From the NCBI GenBank assembly GCA_030018005.1, contig JASEGT010000010.1, positions 1 through 45,484 of the forward strand: 45,484 nucleotides of DNA. The letters run 5' to 3'. The notes beneath the pieces are model-generated. The model worked only from the letters and a program-made list of their open reading frames with translations, was not told the origin of the DNA and did not search any database. Below, piece by piece: positions 29,448-38,626 of the stretch (positions are counted from its first letter, which is position 1; each line of letters opens with the position of its first letter). The stretch comes from Actinomycetota bacterium (GTDB lineage Bacteria > Actinomycetota > Aquicultoria > Aquicultorales > Aquicultoraceae). Position numbers and translations under genes: made by a program.

Positions 29448-29903
29448 ATGAGAGTGATAGTTGATGCCGATGCCTGTCCGGCAATCTCTAATATAATCAA
29501 AGCCGCTCGTGCTTGCGGCGCCCAGGTCTTGCTTGTCGGAAACGAGACCCAGAATCTTCGCCGATTCAAGGATGCGAGAGACGTGACGATTGAGGAGGTG
29601 GCAAGCGAGCGCGACGCGGCGGATTTTGCAATAATGCTCGGTGTTCGCGCGGACGAAGTCGTCGTCACCAACGACATCGGCTTGGCGGCGATGGTTTTAG
29701 CCAAAGGCGCGCACGCAATCTCGCCGCGCGGCAGTCTTTACAATAACACCACTATTGAACAAGAGCTTTTTATTCGACATGTAAAGCAAAAAGTCCGGAG
29801 AGCGGGCGGTAGGACAAAAGGGCCGTCCCGCTACATCGAAGACGACCGCGCGCGGCTGGTCGAAGCCCTTAAGATGCTTCTCTGCAAGCAAAAGGACGAC
29901 TAG
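29448..29903 (+). CDS. YqxD/YaiI family DUF188 protein
   Basis: A 151-residue protein of the UPF0178/DUF188 family, a PIN-like fold. The signature VIVDADACP at the N-terminus, DAADFAIMLGVRADEVVVTN with its acidic cluster, and SPRGSLYNNTTI are all typical. The acidic residues suggest a metal-dependent nuclease-like site, but activity is not established. ATG 29448 follows GGGACGC, a weak ribosome-binding site. It lies between the sortase gene and comM with no obvious operon. Confidence 0.9.
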   Translation: MRVIVDADACPAISNIIKAARACGAQVLLVGNETQNLRRFKDARDVTIEEVASERDAADFAIMLGVRADEVVVTNDIGLAAMVLAKGAHAISPRGSLYNNTTIEQELFIRHVKQKVRRAGGRTKGPSRYIEDDRARLVEALKMLLCKQKDD

Positions 29904-30031
29904 CCAAAGCTCTGGTATACAGCGTAAGATCATCTGTCATCCCCAAATTGTAACGAACGCTGACCGGATACCGGACATAGCACAGACTTCCTTCATTATC
30001 CCAAGATGCCTTGAATTTGTGTCGAGAGCCA

Positions 30032-30060
30032 TTGCATTAGTCTAGTGCAAACGATAAAAT
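30032..30060 (+). promoter_or_regulatory. Promoter of comM with overlapping palindrome
   Basis: TTGCAT (30032-30037) and TAAAAT (30055-30060) are separated by 17 bp, a good sigma-A-type promoter 57 bp before comM. The -35 and half the spacer form a near-perfect dyad, TTGCATTAG-T-CTAGTGCAA (30032-30050, one mismatch). A second dyad, TAATAG...CTATTA, lies at 30064-30085 around the likely start of transcription. Together they look like operators, suggesting regulated expression of comM-dprA. Confidence 0.55.
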
Positions 30061-30116
30061 ACATAATAGCACAAACGCACTATTAGTAGTCGACATCTAA
30101 ACACATGGAGGGGCCC

Positions 30117-31661
30117 GTGCCGGCAAAGGTACTTTCAGCAACGGTCGTGGGTATGAGCGCCATGCCTGTGGAGGTAGAGGTAGACGCTTCACTCGGGCTG
30201 CCGAGAGTAAGTATAGTCGGCCTCGCCGATACGGCGGTGCAGGAGTCGAAAGAGCGGGTTCGAAGCGGAATCGAAAACTCCGAGTATGAGTTTCCCTTGA
30301 AACGTATCGTCGTCAATATGGCCCCGGCGGATATTCGCAAAGAAGGCCCGGTCTTCGACCTTCCGATAGCTTTAGGAATACTTGCCGTTACCGGGCAGGT
30401 GCCGGCTGAGCGCTTTGGGGATTATTTGCTCGCGGGCGAGTTGTCGCTTACCGGCGAGATAAGGCGGATAAACGGCGCGCTTCTGTTGGCGATTTGCGCC
30501 AAAGCACAGGGAAAGCGCGGCGTGATGTTGCCGGCGGCGAGCGCGCGCGAAGCCGCCATCATCGACGGGATAGATATTCTACCGGTCGCCAATCTCAACC
30601 AGGTCGTCGACTTCTTTGCGGGCAAGACCCCCATAGAGCCGGTGAGCTACCGGGCAGAGACGTCGGATGCGGGTGAATTCGAGCCGGATTTTGCGGACGT
30701 TAAAGGGCAGGAGCACATAAAGAGAGCGCTGGAGGTCGCTGCGGCGGGCGGGCATAACATCCTTCTGATCGGCCCTCCGGGCTCCGGCAAGACGATGCTT
30801 GCTTCACGTCTGCCCTCAATATTGCCATCCCTCAGCCTCGATGAAGCTATCGAGGTGACCAAAGTATATTCAGTCGCAGGCATGCTCAACCCCGAGCAGT
30901 CGCTGATAACGACGCGGCCGTTTCGGGAACCGCACCACACGATAAGCCATGCCGGCCTCATCGGCGGCGGCAGTTATCCGAGGCCGGGCGAGGTCTCACT
31001 ATCGCACAACGGCGTTCTATTCCTCGACGAATTCCCGGAGTTCTCCAAAGGCGTACTCCAGGTGTTGCGCCAGCCCTTGGAGGAGGGCAAGGTAACGATT
31101 TCGCGGGCATCAGGGTCGCTCACCTATCCGGCGCAGTTTACGATGGTGGCCGCGATGAACCCGTGCCCATGCGGCCATCTGGGTGACAGGGCGAAGCAGT
31201 GCATTTGCGGGCCGCACAGGGTTCAGCAATATCGGGGACGCATCTCGGGGCCGCTTCTCGACAGAATAGACATACACATCGAGGTTCCGCGTCTCAGTAA
31301 GGACGAGCTTATGCGCTCATCCGATGGAGAGAATTCCTCGCATATCAAACGACGAATCGATTTGGCTCGCGCCGTACAAGGTAAGCGCTTCCAGGCTATA
31401 AACAGCAACGGCAACGGACGGTTGCTCCTTACTAATTCGAGGATGAAGGCGCGAGAAGTGAAGCGGTTTTGCATCTTAACGCCCGAAGCGGCTTCGTTTC
31501 TGGAAACATCGGTCGATAAGTTGAGTTTGAGCGGAAGGGCGTTCGAGCGTGTTTTGAAGGTCTCGCGCACGATAGCCGATCTCTCCGGGAGCGAGTCCAT
31601 TGAAATCGAGCATATCGCTGAAGCGGTTCAATACCGCGCGCTGGACAGAAAGTATATATGA
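30117..31661 (+). CDS. comM: ComM/YifB family AAA+ ATPase (Mg-chelatase-like)
   Basis: A 514-residue protein of normal length. ComM is a hexameric helicase that extends branch migration during natural transformation. Residues about 20-150 form the LonC/ChlI-like fold (VEVEVDASLGLPRVSIVGLA). The AAA+ core carries Walker A GPPGSGKTM near 221-229, Walker B GVLFLDEFPEF near 300, and a zinc site CPCGHLGDRAKQCICGPH near 350-367. I chose GTG 30117 behind GGAGG; ATG 30105 would overlap that site, and the family normally begins 'MLAKV'. dprA follows after 61 bp on the same strand. Confidence 0.94.
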   Translation: MPAKVLSATVVGMSAMPVEVEVDASLGLPRVSIVGLADTAVQESKERVRSGIENSEYEFPLKRIVVNMAPADIRKEGPVFDLPIALGILAVTGQVPAERFGDYLLAGELSLTGEIRRINGALLLAICAKAQGKRGVMLPAASAREAAIIDGIDILPVANLNQVVDFFAGKTPIEPVSYRAETSDAGEFEPDFADVKGQEHIKRALEVAAAGGHNILLIGPPGSGKTMLASRLPSILPSLSLDEAIEVTKVYSVAGMLNPEQSLITTRPFREPHHTISHAGLIGGGSYPRPGEVSLSHNGVLFLDEFPEFSKGVLQVLRQPLEEGKVTISRASGSLTYPAQFTMVAAMNPCPCGHLGDRAKQCICGPHRVQQYRGRISGPLLDRIDIHIEVPRLSKDELMRSSDGENSSHIKRRIDLARAVQGKRFQAINSNGNGRLLLTNSRMKAREVKRFCILTPEAASFLETSVDKLSLSGRAFERVLKVSRTIADLSGSESIEIEHIAEAVQYRALDRKYI

Positions 31662-31722
31662 TGGGGTTCAATGCGCACTACCGGCGTGAGGTTGCGTTGC
31701 CGGCGGCCAAGGAGGCAGACTT

Positions 31723-32829
31723 ATGAGATTTGAGAGGCACGACGGTGTGCCTGGCGGAGGCGACAAAAAATATTGGTTGGGCATAAAGTTGGTGCCGGCT
31801 TTTCGCAACCGGCAATACGTCTTAGCCGAAAAGGCCGGCGGCCCCCGGGCGCTCTGGGAAAGCGACCACGCGGCACTAAGCGAGCTTGGACTCACCGATA
31901 AAGATGTAGCCGAAACCGCTGCTCTGCGCGCGGCCATCGATCTAGAAGAGGAACTCGAGAAACTTCGTGTTCGGGGCATCTCCGTCATAACCGATGAAGA
32001 CGCGGATTTTCCGCAACTTCTTCTCGATGCGCCCTGGCACCCGAAGGCGTTTTTCATCAAAGGCACATTGCCCGAATGCGCTGCCTCTATAGCCATCGTC
32101 GGCTCCAGGCATGCGACCCTTCAAGGGAAGGCCTTCGCTATGGAGTTGGCCTCAGCGCTTGCCGCCTCCGGCGTGCTGATCGTCTCGGGCGGGGCGCGCG
32201 GCATCGACACGGCCGCCCATACCGGCGCGCTCGAGGCGGGCGGACTTACGGCGGCGGTGCTCGGGTGCGGGCTCGACCTCGCCTACCCGCCGGAGAATCG
32301 GAACCTTTTTGCGCAGATAGAGGAGCGGGCCGCGCTAATCTCAGAATACCCGCTGGGGACGCAGCCGTTTCCGCGCAATTTTCCGGCGCGAAACCGTATC
32401 GTCGCCGGCATGTGCAACGGGGTCGTTGTTGTTGAGGCCGCCCTCAAAAGTGGAGCCCTAATCACTGCCGACTTTGCCCTCGAGTATGGGCGCGATGTTT
32501 TCGCAGCACCCGGCTATAGTAAGAGCCCGATGAGCAAGGGGGCCAACGCGCTAATCAAGCAAGGGGCACACTTGATAGAGTCCGCGCAGGATGTGATCGA
32601 TGTGCTGAGTTTAACGGGTATTACGCTGGACCAGGGTGAACCTCTCGAAACGCTCTCCGGCCCCGAGAAAGACTTTCTCATCCAGCTGGGCTGGGAGCCC
32701 AAGCGCTTCGATGAAGTCACGTGCAATATCCCGGTCGACAAAGCTACAGCCTCGGTTTTATTGTTAACGCTGGAGATATCCGGGTTTGTCAAACGTGATA
32801 TCGACGGTTGCTATCTGCGCATTAAATAG
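31723..32829 (+). CDS. dprA: DNA-processing protein DprA (DNA recombination mediator)
   Basis: A 368-residue protein that loads RecA on incoming single-stranded DNA during transformation. An N-terminal helix-hairpin-helix/SAM-like part (about 10-80) is followed by the Rossmann core: GSRHATLQGK near 126-135, SGGARGIDTAAHTGALEAGG near 153-172 and PLGTQPFPRNFPARNRIVAG near 210-229. The C-terminal winged helix ends FVKRDIDGCYLRIK. All expected motifs are intact. GGAGGCAGACTT places a ribosome-binding site before ATG 31723. It is probably cotranscribed with comM. The usual downstream topA or xerC is not present. Confidence 0.95.
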   Translation: MRFERHDGVPGGGDKKYWLGIKLVPAFRNRQYVLAEKAGGPRALWESDHAALSELGLTDKDVAETAALRAAIDLEEELEKLRVRGISVITDEDADFPQLLLDAPWHPKAFFIKGTLPECAASIAIVGSRHATLQGKAFAMELASALAASGVLIVSGGARGIDTAAHTGALEAGGLTAAVLGCGLDLAYPPENRNLFAQIEERAALISEYPLGTQPFPRNFPARNRIVAGMCNGVVVVEAALKSGALITADFALEYGRDVFAAPGYSKSPMSKGANALIKQGAHLIESAQDVIDVLSLTGITLDQGEPLETLSGPEKDFLIQLGWEPKRFDEVTCNIPVDKATASVLLLTLEISGFVKRDIDGCYLRIK

Positions 32830-33177
32830 TTTGAGCCCGGCACGACCGCTCACTGTCGCGAACGCGGTAAAGAGCTCGGCGACGACACCGAGCGGCCTTC
32901 TCTAGGATACCATTATACTCCGTGCGAAATGCCGTTACTTCGAACTAGTGAACGCTAAAATTCTCTCAAACACACTGCCGCCGCATGCGGCTGAGCGCAG
33001 CATAAACGGCTTGCTTGTTTGCCAAGCTCGGGATTATAACTAATATAAGTATGAATTCACTGACAATGGCCTTGTTAAATAGTATAATGGCGATGTTATG
33101 TCGCAATGATGTAAAATAGGCGTTACTGCGCGTAGCGATGAATATGATAACAGAATTATAGAAGGTGGCTGCAGCGG
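32830..33177 (+). other. Intergenic region between dprA and the HD-secDF operon
   Basis: No gene is seen in these 348 bp. A GCTCGG/CCGAGC hairpin at 32874-32893, followed by GGCCTTCTCT, may be a weak terminator for dprA. The promoter of the next operon is at 33060-33088. The rest is unremarkable. Confidence 0.45.
33060..33088 (+). promoter_or_regulatory. Promoter of the HD-secD-secF operon
   Basis: CTGACA (33060-33065, five of six matches to TTGACA) and a perfect TATAAT (33083-33088) are separated by exactly 17 bp. The predicted start lies about 80 bp upstream of the HD-domain gene. This is the best consensus sigma-A-type promoter found in the window. Confidence 0.7.
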
Positions 33178-33840
33178 ATGCCCGTAACTTTAGCTGAAAT
33201 CAAAGAAGACTCTTATGTAAAAGCGTACATCACACAAGCGGATAAACACATGGAAGCCATCGGCTTCACAGAACACGGATTTCGCCACGCCGAGCTCGTC
33301 TCCAACATCTCCATGAATGTCCTGCGAAGGCTGCATTTCCCGGATCGTGAAGCAGAGCTTGCCGGGATGGCCGGTTATTTGCACGATATCGGGAATTCGA
33401 TAGGACGGAGCTTTCATGCGGTCTCAGCCGCGATGCTGGCGCAGTCGGTATTGATACGCCTCGGCATGTCTCCCGATGAGATGATGGTTGTAATGAATGC
33501 TATCGGCAACCACGAGGAAGACTATGGAATGGCGACGAGTACGATAAGCGCGGCGATTATTCTTGGCGATAAGACCGATGTCCACCGCAGCAGGGTTCGC
33601 ACACCGGACCCGTTGACGCGTGATATCCACGACCGGGTTAACCTCGCCGCACAGCGCTCGTTCTTGCGGGTCGATAACGACCGTAAGCTAATCGAGCTTG
33701 AAATAGACATTGACACCACTATTAGCCAGGTGATGGAGTATTTTGAGATATTCCTATCGCGTATGGTAATATGCCGCAGGGCGGCCGAATTCCTAGGATG
33801 CGAGTTCGGCCTGGTTATAAACGGAGTAAAACTTTTGTAG
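33178..33840 (+). CDS. HD-domain metal-dependent phosphohydrolase
   Basis: A 220-residue soluble HD-domain protein. The metal ligands are visible: His in TEHGFRHAELV, the HD pair in GYLHDIGNSIGR and His in AIGNHEEDY, with Asp in LGDKTDVHRSR. Such enzymes hydrolyse nucleotides or phosphomonoesters; the substrate is unknown. A gene of this type precedes secD in several anaerobic lineages, and here secD follows after 11 bp in one operon. GAAGGTGG at 33161-33168 is the ribosome-binding site. Confidence 0.85.
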   Translation: MPVTLAEIKEDSYVKAYITQADKHMEAIGFTEHGFRHAELVSNISMNVLRRLHFPDREAELAGMAGYLHDIGNSIGRSFHAVSAAMLAQSVLIRLGMSPDEMMVVMNAIGNHEEDYGMATSTISAAIILGDKTDVHRSRVRTPDPLTRDIHDRVNLAAQRSFLRVDNDRKLIELEIDIDTTISQVMEYFEIFLSRMVICRRAAEFLGCEFGLVINGVKLL

Positions 33841-33851
33841 GAGGGAAGGAA

Positions 33852-35162
33852 TTGACTGACAAGCAAAAGCACCTGTTATCCCTCGGTCTAGTGCTGATTA
33901 TGATTGGGCTTTCTATCGTAATGATATTTCCGATCGAAAAATCGGCTAAACTCGGCCTTGACCTGAGGGGCGGCCTGCAAGTTACTTACGAGGCGAAGGA
34001 CTCGCCTGAAGTCAAGGTGACAGAAGAACGGATGCAGCAGGCGGAATTCGTACTAAACCAGCGCGTCAACGCGCTCGGTGTCGCTGAACCCGAGATTCAA
34101 CGGGAAGGCGCGCGCAACATCGTCGTGCAACTTCCGGGAGTAAAAGACCCGGAGCGGGCGAAAGAGATTCTCGGAAAGGCTGCCGTACTCGAATTCGCGA
34201 TTGTTCAGGACGCGTATGCCGCAATCAACGACATGGCTGAGTTGAACAAGCAGAAAAGCGAAGGCAAGCCCGTGCTTGGTCCGGTAGAATTGACCGGCGA
34301 CAAAATCAAGAGTGCTCAGGCTACTTTCGGCGGGCAAATCGGTGCCCAACCAATAGTCAACATGACCTTCGATGATGAGGGCGCGGTGAAGTTCGGCCAG
34401 ATTACGGCGAACAACGTCAATAAGCGACTGGCCATTGTTCTCGATGACCAGATAATCACGGCTCCCAATATCAAAGGCGCCATCCCCGACGGAAAAGCGA
34501 TTATAGAGGGAATCGACTCGATTGATGAGGCGAAAGAAATCGCTATCGTCTTAAATAGCGGCTCTATCCCCGTAACACTCGATATTCTCGAGTATCGCAG
34601 GGTCGGTGCCACGCTCGGTGCCGAAGCGCTGCGGTCGGGCGTAATCGCCGGCATCGCGGGCTTCTTGCTCGTCGCATTGTATTTGCTCCTCTACTATCAG
34701 GGCCTCGGTCTTATCACGTGGTTGGGTATTTCAGCCTATGCGATATCGGTCTGGGGCGTAGTCGCTGCGATGGGTCAGTTCTACGGTTGGACGTTGACGC
34801 TTCCCGGCATCGCCGGCCTTATTATAAGCATCGGTATAGCGGCCGACTCTAAAATAATCATTTTCGAGCGCGTCAAAGAAGAGATGCGTGAAGGAAAGAC
34901 CTTTAGGACGGCGGTCGACAGCGGGTTCTGGCACGGCTTTAGGACGAGTCTCGACGCCGACTTGGTGACGATGCTTGTAATGTTTGTGCTCTTCTTCGTA
35001 GGTGTGAGCCAGATTCGCGGTTTTGCTCTCGCGCTTATAGTCGGGCTTACCCTCGATATCGTCATCATGCTTTTGTTCACGAGGTCGTCGCTCGGCTTGC
35101 TGGCTCAGATATGGCCGATAAAGAGCCCGAAGCTCCTGGTCAGAGTCGGGAAGGTGAGATAA
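33852..35162 (+). CDS. secD: Protein translocase subunit SecD
   Basis: A 436-residue polytopic protein that, with SecF, uses proton or sodium flux to pull secreted proteins through SecYEG. One N-terminal transmembrane helix precedes the signature GLDLRGGLQVTYE. The periplasmic P1 domain (about 40-255) contains the head region (PIVNMTFDDEGAVKF), and five C-terminal helices follow with AGLIISIGIAADSKIIIFER, the region carrying the transport-linked Asp. I chose TTG 33852 behind GGAGGG; an upstream ATG at 33771 would overlap the preceding gene. SecF starts one base after the stop. Confidence 0.95.
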   Translation: MTDKQKHLLSLGLVLIMIGLSIVMIFPIEKSAKLGLDLRGGLQVTYEAKDSPEVKVTEERMQQAEFVLNQRVNALGVAEPEIQREGARNIVVQLPGVKDPERAKEILGKAAVLEFAIVQDAYAAINDMAELNKQKSEGKPVLGPVELTGDKIKSAQATFGGQIGAQPIVNMTFDDEGAVKFGQITANNVNKRLAIVLDDQIITAPNIKGAIPDGKAIIEGIDSIDEAKEIAIVLNSGSIPVTLDILEYRRVGATLGAEALRSGVIAGIAGFLLVALYLLLYYQGLGLITWLGISAYAISVWGVVAAMGQFYGWTLTLPGIAGLIISIGIAADSKIIIFERVKEEMREGKTFRTAVDSGFWHGFRTSLDADLVTMLVMFVLFFVGVSQIRGFALALIVGLTLDIVIMLLFTRSSLGLLAQIWPIKSPKLLVRVGKVR

Positions 35163-35163
35163 A

Positions 35164-36120
35164 ATGCTTAAGTTTGATTTTATAGGCAAGAAGAACATAT
35201 GGTTTGCTGTCTCCGCGGCAATAATTGTGTTGAGCCTCGTAGGAATGCTGGTAATAGGGTTCAACTATAGCATCGATTTTAAAGGCGGAAGCTCGTCGGA
35301 GGTCAGGTTCAAAAAGGCCGTTTCTGTCGAGGATGTTCGCTCGGTTCTTAAAGAACAGGGATTGGGTGACAGCAAGATTCAACCCATTGAGAACATCATC
35401 GGCACAGATGTGGGGGCGCTTTCCTCTACGACCAAGGGTACGATGATGCTCTTGCGCACGACGGAACTCTCGTCCGATCAAGAAACCGAGCTGTTTAAAG
35501 CGCTCGATACGAAATTCGGTATTGCCGACCGGAAAACCATGACGGTCGATGCGAGTTGGGGAGCGCTAATCACCGAGCGCGCGATATACGCGTTTGTCGC
35601 TGCCTTGGTCCTGCTCTTAATATTTATCACGGTGCGCTATGAGTTTAAGATGTCGGTAGCGGCAATACTTGCGCTTTTCCACGACGTAATCATAACGGCC
35701 GGAGTATACGCGCTTGTCGGGCGCGAGGTAAACCCGAACATGATAGCGGCGCTCATTACCATCTTGGGTTACTCACTCTATGACACGATTGTCGTTTTCC
35801 ATAGAATCAAGGAGAACTCTACTAATATCGTTCGCACTACCTACGGGGCGATGGCGAATAAGTCGATTAACCAAGTCTTAATGAGGTCGATAAACACCTC
35901 GCTAACAACACTTCTGCCGATTATAGCGATATTGATATTCGGCGGCGAGACCTTGAAAGACTTCGCGTTCGCGCTGATGGTAGGAACAATCGCCGGTACG
36001 TACTCGTCCATATTCTTCGCGTCACCGCTCTTCGTCGTATGGAAAGAGGCGGAGCCATATTACCGCAACCTGAAGAACAAATACGGGAAAGAGGCGATAG
36101 CGCGGGCATCAACGTCATAA
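35164..36120 (+). CDS. secF: Protein translocase subunit SecF
   Basis: A 318-residue partner of SecD with six transmembrane helices. The N-terminal SIDFKGGSSSEVRF and the membrane signatures AILALFHDVIITAGVYALVG and ALITILGYSLYDTIVVFHRI are canonical. AAGGTGAG upstream provides the ribosome-binding site, inside the last codons of secD. A GC-rich hairpin at 36188-36210 probably ends the operon. Confidence 0.95.
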   Translation: MLKFDFIGKKNIWFAVSAAIIVLSLVGMLVIGFNYSIDFKGGSSSEVRFKKAVSVEDVRSVLKEQGLGDSKIQPIENIIGTDVGALSSTTKGTMMLLRTTELSSDQETELFKALDTKFGIADRKTMTVDASWGALITERAIYAFVAALVLLLIFITVRYEFKMSVAAILALFHDVIITAGVYALVGREVNPNMIAALITILGYSLYDTIVVFHRIKENSTNIVRTTYGAMANKSINQVLMRSINTSLTTLLPIIAILIFGGETLKDFAFALMVGTIAGTYSSIFFASPLFVVWKEAEPYYRNLKNKYGKEAIARASTS

Positions 36121-36187
36121 GTTTAAAAGCCCTGGAAGCGCAAGTGTAAGATGCGCTATCTAATAAGGCATGTTATCTAAAATACAA

Positions 36188-36222
36188 GGTCCGCGAGAAC
36201 ATCGCGGGCCTTAAACGTTTAT
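36188..36222 (+). terminator. Terminator-like hairpin after secF
   Basis: GGTCCGCG (36188-36195) pairs with CGCGGGCC (36203-36210), with one T-G wobble, around a 7-nt loop and is followed by TTAAACGTTTATG. The T-run is imperfect, so termination may be incomplete. Confidence 0.5.
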
Positions 36223-36350
36223 GTTTTGCGTGGGCATCGCATGAATAAGATATGCCCCGACATAGCAAGTAGGCTCCCGTAACATCATGCGCGTTATCTA
36301 TTAAGAGCCCCGGTTATCTGCTAAAATCTTGTATATCGGGGGACAATATT

Positions 36351-38594
36351 GTGGCAAGAATTCGAAGTCTGATAAATAAAGTAAAAAGATATAATCCGGG
36401 CGCTGATATCGATGCGATACGCAAAGCATACAATCTCGCCCGTAAACTTCATGTAGATCAATACAGGAAGTCGGGTGAGGACTTTGTCTCACACCCGGTC
36501 GAGGTCGCCGATATTCTCGCCGATTTGGGCATGGATACGACAACCATCTTGGCGGCGCTTCTCCACGATGTCGTTGAAGACACGAGCATCTCCTTGGACG
36601 ACCTTCGAAATGAGGTGAGCGAGGATGTCGTCGCCCTCATCGACGGCGTTACCAAGCTCGGCAAAATCGAATTCAGGAGCCGCGAGGAGGAACAGGCGGA
36701 GAACCTACGAAAAATGTTCATCGCCATGGCCAGAGATATAAGGGTGATCATCATCAAGCTGGCCGACCGGCTCCATAACATGCGCACTATCCGCCACCTC
36801 GACCTGCCTAAACAGCAGCAAAAGGCGAGGGAGACCCTCGAAATATATGCGCCGCTCGCGCACCGGCTCGGCATTATGTCCCTCAAATGGGAACTCGAAG
36901 ACCTGTCTTTTCAGGTGTTAGAGACAAAGATGTACGATAAAATCCAGAACATGGTCGCCGAGCGCCGTTCTGAGCGCGAGGAGTACCTCAAAAACGTCAT
37001 AAAGTCGCTCGACAGCGAGCTCAAAGCAGTGCATATTAAGGCTGAAATAAGCGGACGGCCCAAGCACTTTTACAGCATCTACGAGAAGATGGTCAAGAAG
37101 GGGCGCGATTTCAGCGAAATTTACGATCTCTCGGCAGTTCGCGTACTCGTAGATTCGATAAAAGACTGCTACGGCGCGCTCGGTATCATTCACGCGATGT
37201 GGAAGCCGGTACCGGGGCGTTTTAAAGATTTTGTGGCGATGCCCAAGTTCAATATGTACCAGTCGCTTCACACAACTGTCGTTGGCCCGATGGGAAAGCC
37301 CCTCGAGATACAGATACGCACCTACCAGATGCACCGCACCGCCGAGTACGGAATCGCGGCGCACTGGCATTATAAAGAAGGCGGCAAAGAGGACAAGTTC
37401 GATGAGCGCTTGACCTGGTTGCGTCAGATGCTCGAATGGCAAAGCGAGTTGAACGATCCACGCGATTTTATGGAGTCGCTCAAGATAGACCTCTTCCAGG
37501 ATGAGGTCTATGTCTTTACGCCGAAGGGTGATGTTATAAATCTGCCGGCCGGCTCGACCCCGCTTGATTTCGCGTACACGATCCACACCGACGTTGGGCA
37601 TAGATGCATCGGGGCTAAGGTAAACAATCAGATAGTCACGCTCGAGTACAAGTTGAAAACCGGCGATTTCGTCGAAATACTGACATCTAAGACGACCTCG
37701 GGTCCGAGCAAAGACTGGCTCAAGATAGTAAAAAGCTCGCGTGCCAGAAACAAGATTCGCCAATGGTTCACCAAAGAAAACCGTGAGGAGAGCGAAGAAG
37801 CCGGCCGCGAGATACTCCAGAAGGAGCTGCGCAAGATAGAGATAGGGATGAAATCGCCGATGACCGTCAAGGTACTCGAAGCGGTTGTCAAAGAACTCAA
37901 CTTCACTAGAATAGAGGATGTCTACGCTAGTATAGGGGCGGGCAAAACCTCGGCCAAGCAGGTCGTAGGACGGATTGCCGACGCAATCGCCAAAAGTAAA
38001 GACGGGCAAAAAGCAGAGGCCGATTACGGGATAGAAGAGCTTCAGCTTGAAATTACCCAGAAACGCAAACCGCGCCGGATAAGCCGCTCGGGTGTCATTG
38101 TAAAAGGTCTCGACGACGTGCTGGTGCGAATCGCGCACTGCTGCAACCCGGTGCCCGGCGATGACATCATGGGCTTTGTTACCAGGGGACGGGGTGTCTC
38201 GGTTCACCGAAGCGACTGCTCCAACGCCAAGCAGTTAAAACAGACCGCGCCGAACCGGCTGATAGACGTATCCTGGGATGAGCGCCGGCCGTCCGCGTTC
38301 CAGGTGGAGGTAGAAATCGAGGCGCTCGATAGGCCGAAACTTTTGCGCGACGTCAGCACGGTCTTGGGCGACGCGGGCGTCAACATTCTATCGGCGGCGG
38401 TTTCGACCACCAGGGAACACATCGCGGTCCTGCGGTTTATCTTCGAGATAGGCGACATAAACCACCTCCAGACTATAATCGGCAATGTGCGAAAGGTGCC
38501 CGCAGTCTATGAGGTTTATCGCGTGGAGCCGAACAAACCGAGTCGCCAGAAAATAGTCGCCAAGTCGGGCGACGAGGGCGGCGGGAAGGGCTAG
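36351..38594 (+). CDS. rel: Bifunctional (p)ppGpp synthetase/hydrolase RelA/SpoT (Rel)
   Basis: A 747-residue long RelA-SpoT protein that makes and degrades (p)ppGpp in the stringent response. The HD hydrolase (about 40-190) keeps HPVEVADIL, LLHDVVEDT and KLADRLHNMRT. The synthetase (about 225-370) has RFKDFVAMPKFNMYQSLHT and EIQIRTYQMH. TGS (VYVFTPKGDVINLPAGSTPL), a zinc-finger-like region (HCCNPVPGDDIMGFVTRGRG) and ACT/RRM (about 665-735) follow. Intact HD and synthetase motifs indicate a bifunctional Rel. The start GTG 36351 has GGGGGA seven bases upstream. Confidence 0.95.
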   Translation: MARIRSLINKVKRYNPGADIDAIRKAYNLARKLHVDQYRKSGEDFVSHPVEVADILADLGMDTTTILAALLHDVVEDTSISLDDLRNEVSEDVVALIDGVTKLGKIEFRSREEEQAENLRKMFIAMARDIRVIIIKLADRLHNMRTIRHLDLPKQQQKARETLEIYAPLAHRLGIMSLKWELEDLSFQVLETKMYDKIQNMVAERRSEREEYLKNVIKSLDSELKAVHIKAEISGRPKHFYSIYEKMVKKGRDFSEIYDLSAVRVLVDSIKDCYGALGIIHAMWKPVPGRFKDFVAMPKFNMYQSLHTTVVGPMGKPLEIQIRTYQMHRTAEYGIAAHWHYKEGGKEDKFDERLTWLRQMLEWQSELNDPRDFMESLKIDLFQDEVYVFTPKGDVINLPAGSTPLDFAYTIHTDVGHRCIGAKVNNQIVTLEYKLKTGDFVEILTSKTTSGPSKDWLKIVKSSRARNKIRQWFTKENREESEEAGREILQKELRKIEIGMKSPMTVKVLEAVVKELNFTRIEDVYASIGAGKTSAKQVVGRIADAIAKSKDGQKAEADYGIEELQLEITQKRKPRRISRSGVIVKGLDDVLVRIAHCCNPVPGDDIMGFVTRGRGVSVHRSDCSNAKQLKQTAPNRLIDVSWDERRPSAFQVEVEIEALDRPKLLRDVSTVLGDAGVNILSAAVSTTREHIAVLRFIFEIGDINHLQTIIGNVRKVPAVYEVYRVEPNKPSRQKIVAKSGDEGGGKG

Positions 38595-38626
38595 CCGCGC
38601 TTCAGAAGATAGATAAGGGAGACAAG

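Noticed and set aside
36918-38207. Long minus-strand open frame (429 codons) opposite rel
   Set aside because: It lies wholly antisense to the intact rel gene, has no recognisable domain or ribosome-binding site, and its composition is that of a shadow frame.
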